Source of the DNA: Dipteronia dyeriana
Lineage: Eukaryota > Streptophyta > Magnoliopsida > Sapindales > Sapindaceae
DNA: 64,000 bases
Assembly: GCA_032871835.1 (NCBI GenBank)
Contig: CM065302.1
Coordinates: forward strand, 5,331,094 to 5,395,093
Reading direction: 5' to 3'
Part shown: in pieces, positions 34,051 through 45,638 of the stretch
Layout: each line of letters opens with the position of its first letter
How positions within the stretch are numbered: position 1 is the stretch's first letter
Translations under genes and position numbers: made by a program
The notes under the pieces: generated by a model
Databases searched by the model: none
Told to the model about the DNA's origin: nothing
The model's input: the letters and a program-made list of their open reading frames with translations, nothing else

Positions 34051-34066
34051 GTTGATATCAGAGCCC
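34051..34066 (+). promoter_or_regulatory. Primer binding site (initiator-Met-like)
   Basis: GTTGATATCAGAGCCC lies directly after the 5' LTR. It differs by one base from the usual TTGGTATCAGAGC of elements primed by initiator tRNA-Met. Confidence 0.75.
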
Positions 34067-34079
34067 CGTCAAACAACCA

Positions 34080-36040
34080 CAGCTAGCATGAGTCATAGCC
34101 TCCGATAGCGAAGTTACTGCTAGAATGGAAGAGCAAGCGCATGGTCATGACGAGCAATGCACCCACAACAAGCGTAGCAAGTCCAAAGGTCGGTCCATGG
34201 AAGCTTTGAAATCCCTCGTGGATGCCCACGATGAAATCATCTTCGAAATACAGGCCACATTGAGCACCGTGGTCGACCACCTCGATGGCCTAGAGACTGA
34301 CTACGCCACAATCACTCAAGCGACCAAGGTTATGCTTTGAGAATTCTAGAAGGGCATCAAGGAAGATTTGTGCCTCCTTACCCAAGAAGTCCGCAACAAT
34401 CACACCTTCGTCGAGCAAGAGTTACGGGCCATTTAAGTCGAGATGGAGTAAGTCTGTACCAAATGGGCTTCGTTCAAAACCGACCCAACTTTTGGAAATG
34501 GCACCTTCTATAGCACAAGCACATGGGGCACCAACCAGATCCATAAGCCATCCATCTTCAACGACAACCGTAATTCCATGAAAGTGGAAAACTTCCTCTT
34601 CGACCTGGAGTAGTACTTTAAGGCCAAGGGAGTTAGGGATGACGCTACATGGATCACCAATGCTCTCACCTTTCTTCGGGAATCTACCCAACTATGGTGG
34701 TGATGCAATCATGGTGACACTATCCATCCTATCCATATGGGAGGACTTTAGGCGGGAACTCAAGAGGCAGTTCTCGCCAACCAACTCCGATAAAAAGGTC
34801 AATAGCCGCCTTTGTCACCTAAAGCAAACAGGATCCATCCCGACTACATGAAGAAGTTTCCACCTTGATCCTTGAGATCGAACTCATGTCCGACAAAGAC
34901 AAGTTGTTCTTTTTCATGGATGGCCTCAAGGAATGGGTAAGAGTGGAGCTAGAAAGACAGAACATGCAAGAATTAGATACAACCATTACCACCGCAGAGT
35001 CCCTTGTCGATCTTACCAAGCCCAAGGAAAGGATCGACAACCATGAGAAAAGTGGGGAGAAGAGTCTAAAAACCACGATCACAAGAGCGCAGGGCTAAAC
35101 AGAAATCCCAATGATGACAAACGGCGTGACAACATCAATGGATGCAAGCACGTAGTGATCAAGCTAAAGAGTCCATGATTCATATGTGATGGGTCATATT
35201 AGGTACACGACTAGCCAAAACGGAAGACACTCAATGCCATAGTCACCCAGCTTAGGGAGACCAAGGCATCCGAATCCCATGTAAGCATGGGTACTCTTCA
35301 ATAGATCTATGCACTCAATGGGCGAGTCATGCCTCCAACACTTGCCAAGAAAGGCCTCATGTTCGTTAGTGCCACCATCAAAGGTAAGTAAGTTCATGCG
35401 ATGTTAGACACTGAGGCAACACACAACTTCATCTTCGTTGACGAAGCCAAATGACTTGGCCTTCGCATCACCAACGATGAATGTGTCGTCATCAAATTTG
35501 CCAGCTCTCCGACCAAGCAAGTTGATGGCACAGCAAAAGGCATCACTATCCACCTAGGCCCATGGAATAGAAAGCTCGATTTCTTAGTGGTCCCCCTAGA
35601 TGACGACCAAGTGGTCCAAGGCATGGCGTCCTTTGAGCAAGCCAACGCTTTCCCCTACCCGCTGCTAGCTCACTTAGCATTCTCAATAGGGGCAAGACAC
35701 TCACCATCCTGACAAAACGCATTCCCAAGCCATGCAAGATGATATCCATCGTACGGATCGAGGAGACACTGGTTTCTCCTACCTCTCCATAGGACCTGCC
35801 AACCGAAAGCGTTTGAAGGAGGAAAGAGCGTGCAAGCTATGGGAAGCGGCCAAAGGCACACAGGATGCTGGATCACCGCAAAAGCCAAGCAAGCCCACTT
35901 GTGTCGAGTTAAGGATGTAACATTCGAATGTGATCTCTTAAGGGTGGCTTCCTCAGCCAAAGTCCATCAACACGAAGGACCCCCACTCATGATAGACTCC
36001 AACATACTCATCACCCACACAACAGGGACATTGCGAACTT
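34080..36040 (+). pseudogene. Gag-protease polyprotein of the compact gypsy element, frame-broken
   Basis: Gag pieces include the N-terminal frame 34125-34340 (MEEQAHGHDEQCTHNKRSKS), the capsid end 34865-35098 (KDKLFFFMDGLKEWVRVELE and a TTITTAESLVDL block) and a zinc-knuckle-like FICDGSY..HD.PKRK near 35180. The retropepsin follows at about 35400: AMLDTEATHNFIFVDEAK, where DTGA would be expected, so glycine is replaced by glutamate. HLGPWNRKLDFLVVPLDD and QGMASFEQ come next. Frames are interrupted by stops. Protease homology is the last that I recognise; no RT follows. Confidence 0.75.
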
Positions 36041-36053
36041 AGGTGGGAGAGGA

Positions 36054-36581
36054 TATCATGACCCACAAGTTGTCAAGCATAGGAGCTCAACAAAGACCAC
36101 AAATATGCTAAACTCTTAGAAGAATCTAGAGATTTCTCCATAATTCCAACATTGGTCAAGCTTTTGGAAGTCTCTTGCAATGCAACCATCTCTACACCCT
36201 TCTTGTACTTAGCAAGATAGATGTAGAATAATCTAGAATCTTATAAAAGGTATATACATACTTGTAGAGCATTCTAGTTAGGTATAGAATATTCTGGAGA
36301 CTCAATCTCTACCATTGGATCAAATTGATCCTAGCCATTTATTGAGAAGGTGGCTCACTATAAATAGCTAACCCCTCTCAGTTGTAAAGCATCATATAAA
36401 CTCAAGTATTCTAGTATCCAAAGCATTGTAAAGCATCCTTCATAGCAGTACAATATTTGTTTCCCATTTAAGATATTCTCTTTTCTCTCAAATCTCTCTT
36501 GTAAGGTATTCTTAGTAATATTCTCACTGAATTTACCTAAGTACCGCACAGGTGTGCTGTGCAAACTTTTAGCCAATCGCA
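36054..36581 (+). repeat. 3' LTR of the gag-only gypsy element
   Basis: A 528-bp copy of 33521-34050. Its first base pair is altered (TATCATGACC versus TGTCACGGTCC), consistent with C-to-T and G-to-A decay. The TATA-like tcactataaatagctaacc is retained. Confidence 0.87.
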
Positions 36582-36689
36582 TTATGCTATCTTAATTGAA
36601 AATACATAACTAAGTACTAACAGTAAAAAAAAGATTCAAAAGAAAACAACAAAGAACAGAAATAAATACTCCACAAAGAACATAAGTAG

Positions 36690-36738
<49 letters not shown>

Positions 36739-37143
36739 TCTCAAGAGGGCTTCTGACAAATCAATAGAAAATAAACATTATATTGAAATGTAAACAAACC
36801 ATTTAAAAAATGACAATAAAACAAACTAGTTTCAAATCATTCAAACTTGAAGCCCCCTTGATAAAGATCACCATATCTTTATTTTCCGACATTGATTTTG
36901 ACAGGCTCTTCTTATTTAACACTCACAGCTTGCTTCTCCTCAGTCTTAAGACCAGTTTCTTTCTTGGAAAGTACTTATGTCTTCACTAGTTTTTCTATCT
37001 TTGGAGTTGAAACACATGAAGTTGAAACATAATTACAAGTAGTTTTTTCTTTCTTTGGTGATGTTGTTGAGACACATGAACTTGACTTGTAGCTCCTTGA
37101 AGATCCATAACAACTTTTTCTTTCCATTTATACTATAATTCTT
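36582..37143 (-). other. Intergenic stretch with a (TA)n run and a possible decayed exon
   Basis: A (TA)n run occupies 36691-36735. The minus strand from about 37130 to 36840 reads as protein-like but broken sequence, including KKETGLKTEEKQAVSVK and YGDLYQGGFKFE. This may be a decayed Lys/Glu-rich protein fragment; the family is not recognised. Confidence 0.3.
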
Positions 37144-38012
37144 AGCTTATAGCAGTGTTCCAGTAATCGAAAAAAATTGGCCGATTAATCGCTGAAAATA
37201 CACCAGGTGACCTTCTGCCGTACCCAAAAACCAAAAATCGACCTTATTAGGTTGAGGGCGACTAGTCAACAGCTTTGACTCCGTCTAGACCGCCGAGGGC
37301 GACTAGTTGGCGCCACTAGTCATCGATTAGTTGGGTTTTTTTTAAAAAAAAAATCATTAAAAGAAACAGTTGGAGTGATAGATGGAGAGAGAAAATAAAT
37401 GGAAAATTGGTCCTTTTTGGTTGACGTTTACAGGCCAAGGCCGTCATATCCGACGTTGATAGCCAGTCCCAGAGCTTGGAGATGAGAAGAAGGAAGTGAA
37501 TCTGGCCTTGCTAGAACTCATCGACGAAACCCATAACGAAAATGGTCGAAGAAGATGAAGACAGTTGGAGAAAGAGAGAGCGTTTGTGCATTTGTGCATT
37601 TCAAAAACCAAATCTGTGCAGAAGATGAATAGAGAGAGAAAAAAAGTTAAATGAAGAAGATGAAGAGTGATGATGAGAGAGTGTGTTTCGTTTTTTATGC
37701 GTTGAAAACTTGAAAAGTGAAATTGTGGTTTAGAAAAATAGAAAGCAGATGTGGCACAGATAATAAGATGATAAAAATATAAAGAAAAAAATAAATGAAA
37801 ATAAAGTAATATGTGGGATTCATTTTAATTATGGTGCTGAGTTGTATCCCACCAAGTCCAATGACCAAGAGCCTAACAAAATGGAAGAGATACAAACAGT
37901 ATAAAGAAATGCTAGACGCCAACTAGTCGGCATATACTCAGCCTAGGTAGGCAGCTAAGTGTTGATCCACCGTACGATTGACGTCTATCACATACTAGAA
38001 CACTAGCTTGTA
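37144..38012 (+). mobile_element. hAT-type non-autonomous element, 853 bp
   Basis: The ends read GCAGTGTTCCAGTAATCG (37152) and, in reverse complement at 38004, AGTGTTCTAGTATGTG. The flanks are AGCTTATA and AGCTTGTA, an 8-bp duplication with one mismatch, as expected for hAT. The interior is more GC-rich than its surroundings, with repeated cgactagt words and no transposase. The 37695-37922 minus-strand ORF is not protein-like. Confidence 0.72.
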
Positions 38013-39570
38013 AATCGAGAGTCAATGAAGTTGAAAAAGAGAAATACATGATAAAAGAATCTGAGACTGTTGAGATTCTGTTTTGTTTAAAGTTTTATTT
38101 GTATATGTTTATTTGTGGGAGATGAATCTTGGATTAATTATATGTCTTAATGAACTCTATGTGACTCTTCAAAAGCTGTACATGAACCTTATAACTGCTT
38201 CAATTAATCAAATCCATCTAGTTGTTAATTTGCATGATTAGTACAACACAACTACTTCAATTTATGACATTCATTAAAAAAAAACCTACTTTATGAGTCC
38301 ATTGTTTGGATCCTATCCCATTTAAAGTGTGTGTTCACCCGCAATGTGGTTTGGTGATAAGTGTATTAATTCATTCTGAAATGTCCTAGACTCGAATGAG
38401 ATTTTTAAAAAGTAATTTTTATTCAAAAATGTGATTATTTAGAGCTAATGGAAAAAGTAATTTTTTTATAAAATATTCAATATAGATTTTCATTAACAAT
38501 ACTAATTCAAGAGATTGTAATATTTTTGGACTATACAATAAGTGCAATTTATTGGATATGTCTTTTTGATGAACATATACAAATCCGACAAGGTGCAATT
38601 AACAAGTCTGTTAATGAACAAATAAAATTAAAATTGTCTTTAAATATGTTCAGAAATATTCAAATCAATAATTAAGTTTTTAAAGTTTTAGTTTGAAAGA
38701 GTGATTTGGGAAATTCTACAAAAATTTTATTTGTTCAATTTCGTGGATTTATTGTATCTTGGAGGTAATTTGGCTTTGAACCCGTTTGCAAACTTCTGAG
38801 TGGGGGCAAAATAATATTAGGAAAGTAATTCCTTACTCTTTTATAATTTACCGAATTTCGTCAGCATTTAATATATATGAAATTTCATTTTTTTAAAAAA
38901 AAAAATTATTAATTCGATCTAGTACTGCAACCCCCATACTATATAGTATATACTAAGTAATGAAGTGTAAAGTATCTAAATTGAAGGGATACAAGGAAAT
39001 TAATCTTAGTTTATAGTAACACTTTCAATAATTCAATGGACAAACTAAATTCATTGTTATATAGCTGATTATGTGTATTTGTGATGTGGGAAGTCTAAAT
39101 TAATCAACAAAACTAATCTTGATTCTTTCGTTTCCAGTCACTATTAAACATTGGTCTTACTACTAGTATTGATTAATTATCAGTCTCTCATTTATGAGAA
39201 AACCCTTTTAACTTTCCAATGCAATCAATATTCAAACCCTTGAGTTTTCAATGTTTGCATGCTTGCATGCAGTATATATATATATATATAAAGAAACATC
39301 TGTTTTCGATCTGGGTTATATTTCAGAACATCTTCGATGGAAATATGTATTTTTGAGTTTCTAAATAATGTCACATCAACATTTCTATTCACTATAGGTC
39401 CAGTTTTGAAAAAAAAAATAGAGAAATGCATATTCATATCTTCAATGTAATTATCTAAAATCAAATATGTATCTATTTTATGACCAATCGTAATAAAACA
39501 ATTATTACATTCTCTCTCATATTTTATTTTACAATTAAATGAGTTTTACTATTATTGATGAAAATAGTTA
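38013..39570. other. AT-rich intergenic DNA without recognised genes
   Basis: No conserved frame is visible. A short (TA)n run occurs near 39272-39291. The minus-strand ORF at 39225-39464 has no recognisable features. I cannot assign any element boundary here. Confidence 0.4.
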
Positions 39571-39953
39571 AAGTCCGTTTGGAAGAGCTTCTTCGAGTAG
39601 ATTTTTTAGGAGTAGATCTTTTAAAGTAGACCTACGATGAGTAGAGTTTTTAATGGGAAGATGTTGGTCGTTTGATTATCAATTAGAAAAAGTTTTTTTA
39701 AATGATAGGATTATTAAATTATTCAAAAAATATTTTAAAAGATAGGTTTATATTAGACATTTTATTGTTATTAAAAAAGCTCAAAAATATCTATTTGGAA
39801 AAGCCTAAATTTGAACTTCTCCAAGTAACTTAAAACAACTTTTTTAATCATTTAAAAGCTCTATAAGTGACAACCAAATGACAAATAAAAAAGAGTTTTT
39901 TTAATTAAAAAACTCTTTTAGCCCGTAGAGAAACTCTTCTAAACAAACAATTA
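39568..39953 (+). mobile_element. Tourist-like MITE, 380 bp
   Basis: The ends read AAGTCCGTTTGGAAGAG (39571) and TTGTTTGTTTAGAAGAG in reverse complement (39950). TTA flanks both ends (39568-39570 and 39951-39953). Size, AT content and 3-bp duplication fit a Harbinger-derived MITE. Confidence 0.65.
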
Positions 39954-40232
39954 GAAATCCTAGTTAGCATTTCCATGAGAGTTTCTAGAATTTGAAACTC
40001 AACTCCATATTTTCTAACTTTTTTTTTGTCACATAATCCACATATATATTCAACTTTGATAATTGTATTGGAGAGAGTTTTTCTAACTTTTTTAGTATCT
40101 ATACTATGTGGCACTACATTTTCTCAAATTGCATAATAGCATTGGAGATGCTCTTATTTATATATAATTATTTTCTATATAATTATCTCTTGTTCAAGTA
40201 TCAATATGATACCCATCAAATATCTCCTAAAA

Positions 40233-40355
40233 ATGGGTGTATATGATGTGGAAATTCAAGGTGCTATTGTTAAGGTTAGTATAATCGACAATGAAGACGT
40301 TTTTGATGTTAAAATTTCTGATTTTAAGAAATCTGTACAAATTCAGGCTTCTTAA
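40233..40355 (+). pseudogene. Unknown small-protein gene, copy B1 N-terminal part
   Basis: An open frame of 40 residues starts MGVYDVEIQGAIVKVSIIDN and continues with EDVFDVKISDFKKSVQIQ before a stop. It is the most complete member of the first pair of this family (A1 at 12974). It may be a first exon, since related membrane-protein-like frames follow at 40392-40879. It could also simply be a decayed gene. No family recognised. Confidence 0.4.
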
Positions 40356-40391
40356 GGTAGATAAAGATAAGGCAGTGCAGTTATTAATTCT

Positions 40392-40879
40392 ATGTGGTGT
40401 GAATTCAAACTTAGAAATTGCGATCATTTTTTGACGATCTCTTTAGGTGTTTTGATGACAATAATAGGACTATTTGTTTTGTGTTTTTTTGGACCAAGAG
40501 ACCTGGTGTATTGGAGTAAAATTCGTAACCAATATCTACATTATTTGGATAAATATGTTGTTGTAGTTGGTGATTTGGCTACTAGCGTTCTTAAGAAACC
40601 CAACCTCGTAATTGTGGACTAGCAGAGTTGGCTGAGGAAGTTAAACTCAGTGCAATGCCTCCTGTTTTATTTAGGTCTTCCCTGTCGACGTACTCTAAAG
40701 TTGAGGTGGAGAAAGACTTACCTGAGGCATTTTCAGACTCGAAAGTGATGGTGAAGCCTTCTTTAATGGGGATTAGTTTTTGCATGTGTTTAATGGAGAT
40801 TTTGAATTTTATTTGGTCGTATCTTGGAGGAGCTCTTGTTTTTGTTATTTGCTGTTTATATATATTATCTTCTACTTAA
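40392..40879 (+). pseudogene. Unknown membrane-protein-like frames downstream of copy B1
   Basis: Two consecutive frames are seen. The first (40392-40622) has a hydrophobic segment, LTISLGVLMTIIGLFVLCFF, followed by a soluble region with YLHYLDKYVVVVGDLATSV. The second (40628-40879) begins MAEEVKLSAMPPVLFRSSLS, has an acidic VEVEKDLPEAFSDSK stretch and ends in the hydrophobic SYLGGALVFVICCLYILSS. They lie in different frames, separated by a stop at about 40620. Together they resemble a small protein with two membrane segments. Block A retains only the tail. Family not recognised. Confidence 0.4.
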
Positions 40880-41129
40880 TTTATTTGAAGTTTGGATTTA
40901 CAAATACATGAAGTTAATTAATTAATTTTCAAATATCATCTTTTAGTAACACAGATACAAGAGTTTTTTTTTTTTTTTTTTTTTTTGGTGTTAACAATGT
41001 TCAATTTCGAGTTGCTGCTACCGTAGAGTTGTAGAGATGCAGGTGGTATATCAAAATGAAAATAAAAATTATAAGTTATATATGTTACTGATGATTCAAT
41101 GTGTATAAACAAATGTTTATTTAACCATC

Positions 41130-42825
41130 TATATCAAGCGAACATGCATTTTAACACTTTTTTACGACTCTTCAATCATATTGATATAGGTGGTATCGTT
41201 GTTGGTGCAGTCGGTTCCTTAAAAAAATAAAGTAGATTTTATTTTCCCTATTTTATTATAGGGCCTATGCTAATTGCTAAACATTGTAAAAGGAAAGTTA
41301 TATACTGTGTGTTATCTTTAATCACAATAAATATAGAAAGCATTATAACTTTCCTTTTATATTATTTTAGGTTGACACTATCCTTAATTACATACATTGA
41401 TCATTCATGCTTATATAAATTCGTACATGTATTTCCATCTACTCATATATTCAAACCGAAGCCAGAAAAGTAAACATATTTTCAACTATTCATATTGTTC
41501 TCCCTAAAAGTTAATTAATGTTGGGTTTTTTTCCCAACAATCAATGTTGATTGTTATTAGTTGCCTTACTTGCCTGCGTAACGTATTTCCCAATACTACC
41601 ATGTTTTTTATTTAGATGGACACATAAGTTTATTAGTTTGAACTATATTTACCAACAATGCTACACATCCAATTTAAAGTCTCATCTTATTCATCTCAAT
41701 ACATGTTGTATTTGAAATACTAAATGGATTGTTGATACACTGGTATGTATCATTAATGTTTATCTATTCAAAATTTAACACATGTATTGAGATAAAAAAT
41801 ATGAGATTTTAAATAAGATATATATATATATATATAGAAAATGGTATACCTTCATTAAGGCGGTAAGGCAACACTGACCAGGCCCAGAACAGCAAGAACA
41901 ACGCAAGAGCCCCAACAAGAAAAGAAAAATCAAAGCCTACAACTCTACAGGCACCCTGCTCCAAAACCAAATGACAACAAAAACAGAGCACCACCTAGGT
42001 AAAGTACAAACACACAAAATAGAGGACAAAAAGAAACCTCATAACACAAGTACACACCCAGCTGAAAGAAACCAAAAGAATGTTACAAGTTTCCCCATTT
42101 TATAAAATCCCCGGTCATGATAGAGCCCATTTTTGTCTAATTATCTTCGAAGAGTTGAAAACTCTCGGTTCGTAAACAACTTTGAATATCATAAATAGAA
42201 TTCACATGAGGTACATTCCTACGTCATCATTGTTAACCCACAAAATGGTTTTATATATATATATATATGGGTGGGCATTGTAGCCGGGCATCCCTCTTGA
42301 AAAAAAATATCAAATTATTATTAATATATAATAGGTTAATTATATAAAGGGTCCCTACCGTTTAGTAAATTATATTTTTATGTAAATTTAGTAAAATATA
42401 AATATTTTGTTATTCTAAGAAAATTGTGAAAATGTATATAATATTTTAGTTTATAACATTACAAAATTAAGTCATTTACGAGTTTAAATAGTTATGTATA
42501 AATTTTACAATATATTTCATATTCTTGAGTAGTCCATTATTAAATTGTTGTTATCTTATTATTAAAAAATTAAATAAATATTTTCATCAAGAATCATATA
42601 AATTGTTTTTTTATTTTTAATCAATGACTCAAATGTATTACACTAACTTTTTTATATCAGTGTGTATTGAAGAGGAAAATCATAAGAGTTTCATCTACGG
42701 CGCACACCAATTTTAATTAATTGAGTATGCGAGTTTGTGATCTATTAATTAAACATTATAATATATCGACTAAATAAAAGTAGATAAATCTAACTATCAA
42801 TATCCAAGTAGCCGACTATATAAAT
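41130..42825. other. Block-B-specific insertion or rearranged stretch
   Basis: Block A passes directly from the sequence matching 41125 to that matching 42826, so about 1.7 kb is extra here. AT-rich DNA surrounds a GC-richer segment at about 41835-42140. Read on the minus strand, that segment ends gccttaatgaaggtatacca, then ttttc, then (TA)n, reminiscent of a plant LINE 3' end. No LINE coding motif is recognisable. Confidence 0.4.
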
Positions 42826-42855
42826 ATATGAAACCATTTCACCACTCTGTGTAAA

Positions 42856-42996
42856 ATGGGTGTATTTGAGGTTGAAATTCACGGTGATAAAGTTAAAGCA
42901 AGTGTTATATATATCGACAACATGGCAGTGGTAGATACTAATATTGCTTTGCTGAGGAATTCTCTAAAAAGGCGCTGCTGTAGAAGTCGATGTTAA
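42856..42996 (+). pseudogene. Remnant of the unknown small-protein gene (copy B2)
   Basis: A 46-residue frame begins MGVFEVEIHGDKVKASVIYI and continues with DNMAVVDTNIALLRNSLKRR, then is shifted and stops. Downstream sequence (about 42985-43060) still matches the DANKIEEI...AYNCYNK region of copy A2 with small deletions. Comparing A2 and B2 shows each is broken at a different place. Confidence 0.45.
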
Positions 42997-44070
42997 TAAG
43001 ATTTGAGGAAATTCGATTGATGAAGCTTATAAATGTTATAATAAAAACTTGAGTATCATTGATTCTTAGTCAATATTAAGTATTTGATTTTCATTTTGTT
43101 TGTGATTAAAGAGAGTAGAGATTAATTATAAAGTACTTCTTGGTTCGGAATTTGATTTCGAAGACTTCTTAATTGTTGTTTTAGGATTACATATGTTAAA
43201 TTATTATTGCCATAAACATCAAACGATTATAACACAAGCTAGTCAACAGTAGAATATGCATGGACATATACATGCGAAGATTATGAATTATGATCGAGCA
43301 TGATGAAGAGATCAGAGCAAGGGAGAATCTTATTATATGGAAAATATTTCAAAATATTACATATATTATATCGAGCTAGAGATTCGAAATTAATTAAGCG
43401 GAATCATGAGCACATTCTTCAGGAAAGAATTGGAGTGAATTGATGTTGTTATCATAAATAATACGCATGTTTTGCTGATCAGTTGCTCCTATTATTGACA
43501 CCCCGTTTCCTGTAAATACGTTTATGCAGAAATAGGTGATTTGGGACGATTCAAACTCAGTATGGACAAATCTACAGTCCACCGTAGAATCAGCTCCCTG
43601 GAAATGATAGGTGATTGTTGGATGTTCATAAATTCCGGGTCTATCATCAATGCAAAGTTGATCATTATCAGGAAAAACCCTTCTCGCAAGTCCATAAGAA
43701 TCGTAATGTCTCTGCAATGCCCCAATCAACGCTGTATAAGCATTGACTCTATTAGTGCGTGGATCAATCAGAGTAAACGGAGCCCCTGAATCGATGAAGA
43801 AACCAAAAGTAGAACCACCTTGAAAGGTACCAGGAGGCAAATGCAGGGGATTTGAATTAACACTTATATCTCATAAGTTCAACATTTAAACATACGAATT
43901 AGGTGCAGTCAAGAAGGGTGTTGTTTTGGACCATTCCAGCATTGAAAGGGATATCGTCGCCGAACCTGAGGTTAAGAGGGTCTGTTTCTACGGTGAAAGG
44001 AGTCATACAATACAAGAAACGTCTGTGGATGTGATCGCCCAATTGGGACAATAGTGAAGGATAAACTTAA

Positions 44071-45046
44071 TGTAAAACGTATTTTGCAAACAAACCTGAC
44101 TGGTATCAATAAAAACAGAAAGTAACGTTAGGAAAAGAGTTTGATCCAAGGCCCGTGTTTCACACGGTGTTCTTAAGACAATTTCGCCGGACAACACCGT
44201 ATGTGTATTAGGCGATTGTCTCTCAAGATACAACGGTTCAACAGTGGTAGGCCTAAGCACTATCCACTAGCGAACTCAAACCGAGTTTTGAACTTACCAA
44301 GAAAACAGAGAGAAGAAACGAATTCGGCTGCTCAAAAGACACTTGAATTATTTTTCTATGTATGTTAAACAGAATATAAGAGGGATTAAATACCCAAACC
44401 GAAACACTAGGGTTTTTGGATTAATTCGGGATTATAATTGGAAAATTCGTTTTGATTTAATAAGGAAACAATTTAATTAGATAATATTCTCCAAAGAGAT
44501 TTATTTCTAATTAAAATCGATTCTGTATTCTTAGTGATCAAGTAAGAAATCAGAATCCAAACAATTAAAGCTTTCCTTATTCATCACAATCAAAAACGTT
44601 GACTTAGGGAAGTGGCAAAAGGTCAACTGTACTCTCACGGTCCAATCGGAGCGGCATTCGTGTCCGCAGGTCGCGCCCACACACGAGTCGTGCATTCGAA
44701 GGTTCAGGGTCCATGATTTGCACACCCCCCCCCCCCCCCCCTGCGCCCGCGCGAGAGAGAGCCTCTATGCCACACACATGTTGAAAGCTCATATCACACA
44801 TTCACTTATAAACTACTTATAAATGATTTCCCTAAGCAATGTGGGATTCCTTTTAATCCCTACACAATGGGTCCACTTTGAGATTCAATTTCTCATTCAC
44901 CCATTAACCATTTTGTGAATTTAAGTATACCATTTCGAAGTTCTCACGGAGCAGAATTCGAATCCACTTTAATCTTTCATTTCTATGGAATTTATCATAC
45001 TCAATTTTTGCCCTCAACATGAGAGATTATCACAAAATTTCCAACA
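44071..45046 (-). repeat. 3' LTR of the copia element
   Basis: In minus orientation it begins TGTTGGAAATTTTGTG and ends ...CGTTTTACA. It is preceded by the polypurine tract ATGTGGGGGAT (plus coordinates 45047-45057). It contains a homopolymer of about 20 C at roughly 44724-44742, where the 5' LTR has only about five. Confidence 0.92.
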
Positions 45047-45057
45047 ATCCCCCACAT
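45047..45057 (-). promoter_or_regulatory. Polypurine tract of the copia element
   Basis: On the minus strand ATGTGGGGGAT directly precedes the 3' LTR start TGTTGG. Position and composition match the plus-strand primer of copia elements. Confidence 0.8.
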
Positions 45058-45638
45058 GAATGAAATTGACCTAGGAGACACAGAGAAGATGTTTGGTAAA
45101 TTCAAACGGTCGAAGCCTGTATAGGATAGGTAGGTGTTACCCTTTGAACCTTCCCTTGTAAATGTATGCTTACTTTACTGGCTGATCAGTAGATGTGATA
45201 TCCTTGAACTGTTCTGCCGTTTTTTGTAAACGATCACACACCTTACACAGGTATCTTCCAGACCAGATTTGGTTCTCATTTTTATGTTCGTTTTGGCCAT
45301 GAACATGCGCCTAGTTCTGTGAGAGTCTCTGGAGAATATAACCCTTCACTATTCTCTTTTAGAAGCGGCCCCACTTCTCTCTCACATAGGTGATTTCTTA
45401 ATTAAGAGTAACCCGCTTTACTCTGCTCGGATTTCCATAGCTAGGAATTTCGTCGCATAAGAATCATTAAAAATCACAGTTTAACCTTTTCCCTACGGGC
45501 ATCACTGTTTCATCATAGGAATGGACTTGAGGGTAACCCCCACAGTGATCCGACTGAGTCTTATAACTTGGTTGTCCCATTGAACCTAGATCTTTGGATC
45601 TCCAGTCAACTAGGTTGGGTGTCCATTGTATCGACCTT

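Larger units (their letters stand above)
33521..36581 (+). mobile_element. Compact gypsy-derived element with gag and protease only (TR-GAG-like)
   Basis: LTRs of 530 bp (33521-34050) and 528 bp (36054-36581) flank only about 2.0 kb of internal sequence. The primer site TTGATATCAGAGCC follows the 5' LTR and is close to the initiator-Met type TGGTATCAGAGC. GGTGGGAGAGGATA precedes the 3' LTR as a polypurine tract. Gag and protease remnants are present; RT, RNase H and integrase are absent. A clear target duplication was not found (CTTGT versus TTATG). This layout fits non-autonomous plant elements that keep gag alone. Confidence 0.8.

Noticed and set aside
44003..44260. Similar ORFs at 44003-44260 and 50117-50410 (LRPTTVEPLY...)
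   Set aside because: They lie in the two LTRs of the copia element and are duplicated for that reason; no protein family is apparent.
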